Of a stretch of 64,000 nt of DNA, positions 57,405 to 64,000 are shown piece by piece; position 1 is the first letter of the stretch; each line of letters opens with the position of its first letter. Origin of the DNA: Rotaria sordida (taxonomy: Eukaryota; Rotifera; Eurotatoria; Philodinida; Philodinidae); the NCBI GenBank assembly GCA_905250125.1, contig CAJNOL010000809.1, positions 38,452-102,451 on the forward strand, given 5' to 3'. The position numbers and the translations under genes were made by a program. The notes beneath the pieces were generated by a model that worked only from the letters and a program-made list of their open reading frames with translations, searched no databases and was not told the origin of the DNA.

Positions 57405-57575
57405 TGTGATGTGTGGGCGTGGGAGGTGGTGTGACTGTGTGAATATAATTGTCGTTATGGGGTGTGAATGTAGTGCACATATGCGTGAGTGTCATTGTAC
57501 CAGTGATGTTCTTGAAGGTGAGCATAGGTATTGGTGTTGGTAAGAGTACTTCACTTACACACCCACACCCGTTCG
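57405..57575. repeat. telomere-like GT-rich cluster closed by CA-rich words
   Basis: GTGTGGGCGTGGGAGGTGGTGTG starts the cluster, several GGTGTGAATG-like words follow, and ACACACCCACACCC closes it. Confidence 0.45.
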
Positions 57576-57582
57576 AGCAGCC

Positions 57583-57750
57583 CTAGATTTTCCTATCCAC
57601 ACGTCTGTGAATTATATCCATGACATAAACAACATTCCTAGAGTACAGTTATACTCAATGACACTTCTAAATCAAGCTATTAGAAAATCTCAATCAAACA
57701 ATGATAAAACGCTTAAAACTCATTTTAAAGACATATTAAATGAAATTTAA
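57583..57750 (+). CDS. possible exon remnant, unrecognised
   Basis: A 55-codon open frame after a GAGCAG 3'-splice-like word, ending in TAA. It has gene-like codon use (L-D-F-P-I-H-T-S-V-N-Y-I-H-D ... L-N-Q-A-I-R-K-S-Q-S ... F-K-D-I-L-N-E-I). No upstream exon or family was recognised. Confidence 0.2.
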   Translation, partial: LDFPIHTSVNYIHDINNIPRVQLYSMTLLNQAIRKSQSNNDKTLKTHFKDILNEI

Positions 57751-58309
57751 AAGCATGTATTACATCACATAGTTCTGAACCACCTATGTTCTGAATAGAT
57801 ATGTCGAGACAAAAGACACTTCTAATAAGTCTCTCAGCATCATTTCCAGCCTTCAATACATCTTCGTACTGATTGTTTTTTTTTAAATTTCTTTCCTCTT
57901 TGTAACATCTTTATTTGAATAAAAAGACCTTGACATCCCAAAAAAAAATCTAATAAAGGTTTGTCAAAAATTTCACTTCGATGCTATATCTTATGATTAC
58001 AAAGTCGAAGAACACCTCTAGGACAATAAAGAATGTCTCCTACTAACTACATCTATAGTATTGTTGATCGCAGAAGATTGAGACCTTGGGCAGATGCGAA
58101 TCGATAGCAGACTGATACCAACATCCAGTAAACACATACACTATGTTAAAAATAATGCAAATGCACTTAATTAAAATCTTTACCAGCATTATTTTATTTA
58201 GAAGTTTTTTATTAAATTATTAAAAATGTTACATTAATCTTTTTGAAATAAAAATAAAGGAAAATTCAGTATATTAATAATGGCTAAATCTTGATGAAGT
58301 ATGAGTTTA
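57751..58309. other. non-coding region
   Basis: A+T-rich DNA with no frame, TIR or inverted repeat noticed; it includes the 3' region of the minus-strand exon that follows. Confidence 0.35.
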
Positions 58310-58476
58310 CTAGTACCAATGATGTCGTGCTGGATAATGTAGATATCGATTCACTTTATTGTAATATCTTGGATAACGATAGGCGACGTCATTGATCAAA
58401 GGATCGAACCAGCCATCATTATAAGCATTGTATAAAATGGAGCCAACTTTATAATAAGTAAGAAAACCCATAGAAC
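58310..58476 (-). CDS. Tyr-rich terminal exon of an unrecognised small protein
   Basis: After a clear 3' splice site (a T run then CAAG) on the minus strand, 54 codons stay open to TAG at 58,312-58,310. The peptide is rich in Tyr, His, Arg and Asn (G-F-L-T-Y-Y-K-V-G ... W-F-D-P-L-I-N-D-V-A-Y-R-Y-P) and ends R-H-H-W-Y. A candidate first exon lies at 58,680-58,610: M-K-R-V-V-K-L-L followed by a hydrophobic stretch, a plausible signal peptide, with a CAAG/GTATTT donor. That donor ends in phase 2, while this exon needs phase 1, so an intermediate exon is missing from my reading or the two are unrelated. Confidence 0.45.
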
Positions 58477-58680
58477 CTTGAAAAAAAATAAATCAAAACA
58501 AGAAAAATTATTGTAGCAGGAATCTGTATATGATTATAAAATCAATTTGCTTATAACGAAATATAAATCGATATGTCTAAAGGAATATAGTTTCTCCTTT
58601 TTTAAATACCTTGACGAAATAAACAAGCAAATGTAAATGAGTACAAGCATATACGACAATAATTTAACGACTCTTTTCAT

Positions 58681-59859
58681 TGGTCACATGAGTGATCACA
58701 TGATGATTACCTATGGTGACTTATTATACTATCGAAAAAAAAAAACCTTTCAATATTGATATCATATTACGTATGAATACATACTGATGGTATGAATCAT
58801 ACGATAATTAATATTTGTTTACTATTGTGCTCAAATTTTGTAATTATAGCAATTTTAAATTATTTGTCGAGTTTTTATGAATTATTTTACATTATTTCAA
58901 AATATTTACATATAGATAATTTTCATTATTAATAAATATTATTTAATAAATATTAGTATTTTATTCGTCTCTTCATAATTAATTGATTAATATTCGTTGC
59001 TATGAAATATCAAATCAAGAAACACATTCTATGTCTTTTTATTTGATAATATAAATTATTTTTTGTGTGATTCTGTTTCCAAAAAAATGAATACTGCTAA
59101 TTCTAAAGTACAATATTACAGCGTATCGAGTAGATAATCAACAATCCGTCTTAGCATGTGATTTGGTGACGAAGACCGTGTAAACTTTAAAGCCAGTAAA
59201 ACTAAGAATAATTGGATAAAACTCGTATCAAAAATCAAGTTTATTTTTCTGATTCTAGAAATATGAGGTGTAGCATCTGACAACAAACCATTCTTGAAAT
59301 ATGAATCAAAATCTATTATAGATGGCGCTAGTTTTATAAATAACTCTAGACTAAATTAGTGTCAAATATCGATTCAAATAAAATCAATATCAGAAAATTT
59401 AACTTAATTTTCGTAAGATTTTGATACGATTATTTTCAGTTTCAGTGTACTCAAAAAATTCGTCATTCTTCACATCAGATCATAGACTATATATATATTC
59501 CCATTATTACTAAATCAATCTGAAAACAAACCAACTAAACTACTATTCCAAATAGTACCAATCATTCAATGTCCTCCCTGTCCATCTGCTCAATAGTCAA
59601 TTATAACTCTCTATCATCTAGAGAACGATGTTTACATTTTGCTATAAATACTAAACAAGTTGCGTTAGTCATATTCTAACGAAATCTATAAACAAACAAG
59701 TCTAATAAAACGGATTCCAATCTCAACTGCAACAAATATATTACTTGATGCATCAACGTCAAATGTTATATCTGACACGAAAAAAAAATTTTTTTATGCT
59801 ATTATTCACGTGTATATCTGGTCTGATGAGTTAAAAATAGATATATTCAACATTTCTAA
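58681..59859. other. non-coding region
   Basis: A+T-rich DNA with no supported gene. A TATAAATA word near 59,642 has no convincing ORF downstream. Confidence 0.35.
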
Positions 59860-61470
59860 CCATGGATAATGAGCAACATTTAATATCACACATGATATTC
59901 AAATTAAAAGACTTCATGATACTTATCCTATTAAATTACATGAAGCTGAGCAATAGTTTGATTGTTTTCAAACAGAATTAAGTCATTAATATGAACAACA
60001 TTGAATACAAATGATTGAACCTAAAAGCTTATTAAATGCGTATACATGCATAAATCGCTATGACATGGCATACATAGGTATAAGTCACAGAGTAAATTAT
60101 ACTTACGTTCATACGCATAAAGTTTTATGCATGTACAAACTTAATATTATTGCTGCATGCGAAGACATAGGAATGCTTTTGTAGAGAACTAACTCATGTA
60201 ATAAACATATGATGAACATATCGAAGTTTTTTAGATGAACTTCTTCACCATTCGATGACCTACGTACGTTAGAAGTGCAATCAAAATTGAAGGATATAAT
60301 GGTTATATGATAACTATTCAGCACATGTGAACATAAATACGAATAACTATAGACGAGTTCGAAAAATCGAATAAGTCATTTTAATGAGACGTAAATAAGC
60401 AAATGGTAAGAAAAAAAAACTAAATTCTTGCATGAAACAACATGCACACTGCAAAATGACAGTTTTGTATGGCGACGCAGAATCGTTTTAGTAATAATGT
60501 TCGTAAATATGACCTTTTTGCATTTACATGCGAATCATATATGAGTGGCTCTAAAGTCACCAGGCAGTTTTTGATTGTGAATAAATTTCGATGGAAATAA
60601 GAAAGAGAGCTGTAGTTTTCACCGCTGAAAAGAGGAGACTTGGAAGCATCGAGTCATATAAGAAACATAATAGTTCAAAAACATTCTAAAGAGGATTTCT
60701 TTAAAAAAACCAAGGTTTTCAAAGTTTCTATAAAACTTGAAACTCTGAGTACACCAATACATTTAATCTTATTTTTCCAAAACTCTTCCAAAAAGAAATT
60801 ATGAATATCATGTTTATTATATGGTTCGATGTCCTCAAGCTTCCTCTTTTCAACGGTGAAAATCATAGCTCTCTTTCTTGTTTCTATCAAAAGTTATTCG
60901 GAATCAAAAACTGTCGGATGACTTTTAGGCCACCCTGTATCTTGCAACAGCATGTAAGAATGTTGCATGCAACTATTCTCAAGGATAAGAGTCGATACAA
61001 CGACTTGAAAAATATTGTGCAAGTTTCAGGAAATTTTCCTACAAATAGACGCATTTATTAAGCTTTTGAGTTTGACTGTGACCAAATGAGTAAAATTTGT
61101 TTAGGAATTAGATATTGAAAAACAAAAAAAGAATGGTCTTTTACGTAAATATGAATAAAATAGTGATCATTCGACACAAAAACTTCGATATGAATTAATT
61201 TCGACTAAAAAAGAATTCGATATATTGAGAGATGTATTAAACGAATTGCATTAACAAACTAGTAAGAAAAAACAACAAATAATAATGATCGAAAAGAATT
61301 TTTCAAGTATGTCCTTTTGTATGTAATCAACACGTAATAAACAACAATTGAATAAATAATTTACAGTTAAAAAGAAGATTTGTTAGCAAAAGAAACAAAT
61401 CTTTTTCAAACACAATCAACTATACATGAATTGAAAAAGAATTAGAACAAGCACAAAAAGAAGTAAGTGA
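59860..61470 (+). pseudogene. decayed coiled-coil protein gene
   Basis: Several stretches read as coiled-coil in one direction but are broken by stops. About 59,895-60,040 reads D-I-Q-I-K-R-L-H-D-T-Y-P-I-K-L-H-E-A-E-Q, stop, F-D-C-F-Q-T-E-L. About 61,102-61,320, after a GTTTAG 3' splice site, reads E-L-D-I-E-K-Q-K-K-N-G-L-L, stop, then L-R-Y-E-L-I-S-T-K-K-E-F-D, stop. About 61,377-61,467 reads E-D-L-L-A-K-E-T ... H-E-L-K-K-E-L-E-Q-A-Q-K-E with a GTAAGT donor after it. A TIR element (60,542-60,937) has inserted in the middle. The parent gene was not recognised; the pattern fits exons of a long cytoskeletal or ciliary coiled-coil protein (inference). Confidence 0.5.
60542..60937. mobile_element. 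about 400-bp MITE with Tc1/mariner-like ends
   Basis: The right end reads CTTTTAGGCCACCCTG then TA. The left end TGAGTGGCTCTAAAG follows TA. About 150 bases on each side are inverted repeats (shared AGAAAGAGAGCT, TTTTCACCG and GAAAAGAGGA). It shares the CAGGGTG-type end with the element at 44,439-45,372. Confidence 0.6.
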
Positions 61471-61781
61471 TTCATTTATTAAAGATATATTTCATCGAGC
61501 TTGTTTTATACGATGAAACACTTCCATACTAGTATGAAATGATTAATATTTTGTAAATATATTTATTAACAAAAAAAAAAGGTTGAATGGTATCGATGGG
61601 ATTAAAGCAAATAGATTATGATTACATTAAATGATTTACATATGCAAAGGTGATGTGCTTTTTTTATTTTGGTGAGAAGATAACCTTTTCATCAACAGTG
61701 ATAAAGTATAATGTTATGATTGTTTTTTTTTATACAATTTATTATTATTGTAATTTTGACCAGGTGGAAGTATCTTCTTCA

Positions 61782-63197
61782 ATGTCATCTTTACTTCGTT
61801 CTGCCATAATTAAAGCTTACTGGCGCTTATTACCACTTCTATTTTTTTCATATATTATTGCTTATGTTGATCGAAATAATGTTTCATTAGCTAAACTTAA
61901 AATGATCAATGATTTACGATCATTTCAACATCGAACAGAAACTATATTTGGTCTTGGTCAGGTAGCTTTTTTTATTGGCTATTTAATTCTCGAAATTCCT
62001 GGCACATTAATAGTTGAAAAATGGAGTGCACGTAAATGGATTTGTCGTATTATGATTACTTGGGGTATTTTAGCTTCATTAACAGCAATTGTCAAGCAAC
62101 CATGGCATTTTTATTTAATTCGTTTTTTACTTGGTCTTGCCGAAGCTGGTTTCTTTCCAGGTATTGTGGTCTATTTAACTCATTGGTTTCCAGCACGAGC
62201 AAGAGCTCGAGCACTTTCTCTATTTTTTACTGCTACACCAATCGCTCAGTTCATTAGTCCAAAAATATCCTATTATATTCTTCGTATGGGTACTATTGAA
62301 AATGGTATCTACTATAGAACATTATTTAAACTTAAAGGTTGGCAATGGATGTATATCATTTGGGGTGTACCATCAGTGATATTCGGTATTGTTGTTTTAT
62401 TTTTTTTGACTGATCGACCAAAAGATGCTAATTGGTTGAGTGACGAAGAACGTCAAGCATTGGAAACAGAATTATCACTTGAATTACTACATCGACAAGC
62501 AGCTGGTGGTCATTTAACATTACTGCAAGCTTTACGTCATATTAAAGTCATTCTTCTTGCTATTGCTTATTTTTTTGTTGTAACAGGTAGTTATGGTGTG
62601 GAAATCTTTTTACCAACTATTCTTCGCGATTGGTATCATCTAAGTGATAGTCTTCTTACATGGTTATTAATGATTCCACCATTTGGTTCTCTTGTTGGAA
62701 TGTTAGTTATTGGATTTAGTTCAGATAGAACTAAAGAACGACGTTTTCATGCTTCTATACCTATTCTTATAGGTGCTATTGGACTTGGTTTAACATTAAT
62801 TCGACAACAACCACTTATTGTAATGATTATTCTTTTTACAGTAGCATCAATTGGTACTAAAGCTTATGCACCAGCATTTTGGTCATTACCAAGTTTATTT
62901 TTAAGTGAATCAGCCGCTGCTGGTTCAATTGGTTTCATTAATTCAATTGGTAATCTTGGGGGTGGTGTTGGACCTTTTGTTTTAGGTATCTTGAAGGATC
63001 GTACTGGATCGTTTTTTCTTGGTATTCTCTTATTGTCTATATCGATGTGTTTGACATCTATAATTATTACGGTTCTCCGTTTCGATCGAGATCGTCAACA
63101 AGAACTTCATAAAAATAAACAACAACTAATTATATCAAGCATAAATGAAGAGTTGACAACAACTACACAAGAAATAGAACAAAGTACGAAATTTTAA
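61782..63197 (+). CDS. MFS transporter, ACS (anion:cation symporter) type, bacterial-looking
   Basis: 471 residues, uninterrupted, with about 12 hydrophobic segments. The start is the ATG after a GACCAG 3' splice site at 61,763 (M-S-S-L-L-R-S-A-I-I-K); the frame is open further upstream, but that part looks like intron. Family features are Y-V-D-R-N-N-V-S-L-A in helix 1, the helix-5 block G-L-A-E-A-G-F-F-P-G-I-V-V-Y-L then W-F-P-A-R-A-R-A-R-A, W-Q-W-M-Y-I-I-W-G-V-P-S, and T-D-R-P-K-D-A-N-W-L-S-D-E-E-R after helix 6. Bacterial relatives import organic anions such as tartrate, galactonate or phthalate with protons or cations; the substrate here is not readable. The coding part is intronless and lies near another foreign-looking gene, which suggests horizontal transfer (inference). 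AATAAA lies at 63,231. Confidence 0.85.
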   Translation: MSSLLRSAIIKAYWRLLPLLFFSYIIAYVDRNNVSLAKLKMINDLRSFQHRTETIFGLGQVAFFIGYLILEIPGTLIVEKWSARKWICRIMITWGILASLTAIVKQPWHFYLIRFLLGLAEAGFFPGIVVYLTHWFPARARARALSLFFTATPIAQFISPKISYYILRMGTIENGIYYRTLFKLKGWQWMYIIWGVPSVIFGIVVLFFLTDRPKDANWLSDEERQALETELSLELLHRQAAGGHLTLLQALRHIKVILLAIAYFFVVTGSYGVEIFLPTILRDWYHLSDSLLTWLLMIPPFGSLVGMLVIGFSSDRTKERRFHASIPILIGAIGLGLTLIRQQPLIVMIILFTVASIGTKAYAPAFWSLPSLFLSESAAAGSIGFINSIGNLGGGVGPFVLGILKDRTGSFFLGILLLSISMCLTSIIITVLRFDRDRQQELHKNKQQLIISSINEELTTTTQEIEQSTKF

Positions 63198-63783
63198 GGA
63201 TCTATAGTTTTTTTAAAATTATAAACCAAAAATAAAATATTGATTTTTATTATAATAATATGATTTATTTCGACGATAATAATTTTCATATAATTAACTC
63301 TCTTGTAGACCAAATCCTTTTGTAAATATTTTCTTTATTATTGCTAACTGGATGATTAATGAACATATCTAAATAGAAGTTTTAATTGTTGCTATTGATT
63401 TCTTTTTTTTTAATTTATATTTTAAATAGAAAATCCAAACATATCTTTTCTTTTACGATTCGCTCATTTTCGAACTAATGTGCATATTTAAGAAAAAAGT
63501 GCACAAATATATGACGATAAAAAAATTAAAAGAATGATACTAATGAACCGAACATAAAATCGAAGAAAACAATACTAACTATCACATAACATCAGCATAA
63601 AAAAAATACATTAATAATAAACAAATAAGTGAGTCGATGTAGAGAAAAAGAGGATGAATGCAAATGATAAATAAAAAAAGAGAAGACATTTGAGTTACAA
63701 AAATACAGAGAATTCACAATGACGAGATAAAACATTACTAAATCTGACATATTACACGAAAAAAAAACAAAATATAATAACTG
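63198..63783. other. convergent 3' intergenic region
   Basis: 3' UTRs of the MFS gene (plus) and of the right-edge gene (minus) meet here. It is A+T-rich; nothing else is seen. Confidence 0.45.
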
Positions 63784-63961
63784 TCAATAGAAATAAATTT
63801 TTCTTGTATTTTCTAATGGATTTTTTATTATTACTTTTTTTCGGGTGTTAATACAAATAATATTTCCATCGTTAATAAATACAAGTAAATGACTTGAATG
63901 TTTTGTTAAATAAAGACAATTGATTTGTGTTCGAAGACGAGTGGCTTGAATTGTAGTCATT
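63784..63961 (-). CDS. last exon of a gene running off the right edge
   Basis: On the minus strand, a T-rich 3' splice site (TTTTGAAG) at 63,962-63,963 opens a frame of 59 codons to TGA at 63,786-63,784. The peptide (T-R-L-R-T-Q-I-N-C-L-Y-L ... H-L-L-V-F-I-N-D-G-N-I-I-C-I-N) has the alternating strand pattern and D-G-N-I turn of a beta-propeller blade (WD40-like). That family idea is weak. The upstream exons lie outside the window, and the ATG at 63,960 may be internal. Confidence 0.45.
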
Positions 63962-64000
63962 CTTCAAAATAAAAAAATCAAACTGTAGATATTTAACTTA

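Larger units (their letters stand above)
56547..57582. other. repeat-rich non-coding DNA
   Basis: Sequence around 56,600-56,740 resembles bases 130-290 (a dispersed repeat). Two GT/CA-rich hairpin-like clusters lie at 57,112-57,172 and 57,405-57,575. No gene is supported. Confidence 0.4.

Noticed and set aside
1-64000. tRNA, rRNA, spliced-leader RNA and CRISPR arrays
   Set aside because: No tRNA B-box with a matching cloverleaf, no rRNA-like block, no recognisable spliced leader and no regularly spaced direct repeats were seen; a tRNAscan or covariance search would be decisive.

Overview
The window looks like a metazoan nuclear genome, most likely a bdelloid rotifer. The DNA is very A+T rich. 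Genes have short GT-AG introns (about 48-70 bp) mixed with longer, repeat-filled ones. Animal genes (a glypican, an intermediate-filament gene, an Mpv17-family gene) sit beside a fungal/bacterial-looking flavin monooxygenase and a bacterial-type MFS transporter. The repeats include a Penelope-like element with a GIY-YIG domain, hAT and Tc1/mariner remnants, and many fold-back elements. This assignment is inference; no marker gene or spliced leader was found. There are two 10-N assembly gaps.

Layout. 1-8.8 kb: repeat-derived DNA with one short intronless peptide gene (2847-2975, minus). 8.9-13.5 kb: a six-exon glypican gene, reconstructed with consistent splice phases and exactly 14 cysteines. 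15.1-15.4 kb: a small minus-strand ORF. 19.8 kb and 25.2 kb: two more short peptide genes related to the one at 2.9 kb. 23.2-24.5 kb: nested fold-back elements around an N gap. 26.4-27.1 kb: a Penelope-like 3' fragment. 27.5-35.9 kb: a 14-exon minus-strand gene joining a complete intermediate-filament rod, a long Ser/Thr-rich tail and C-terminal EF-hands; its introns hold a hAT remnant and a fold-back element. 42.1-43.1 kb: an Mpv17-family gene. 44.4-49.9 kb: two large TIR elements, one 3.55 kb long with arrays of an AACGC motif. 51.3-54.5 kb: the flavin monooxygenase. 54.8-55.9 kb: a dead Tc1 transposase. 57-61.5 kb: gene fragments and a decayed coiled-coil gene. 61.8-63.2 kb: the MFS transporter. 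63.8 kb to the edge: the last exon of a minus-strand gene.

The most novel signal is the trio of short acidic peptide genes (A at 2.9 kb, B at 19.8 kb, C at 25.2 kb). They share an M-F-[DN]-P start, and B and C share a 25-nt first exon. A and B also share a promoter that aligns without gaps for 73 bases, from a TGACGTCA site to a TATAAAAG box. The second most novel is the intermediate-filament/EF-hand fusion. The foreign-looking enzyme and transporter genes lie in a transposon-rich part with several small TGTGGG-like hairpins, which recall reported bdelloid telomere repeats and would fit a subtelomeric origin.
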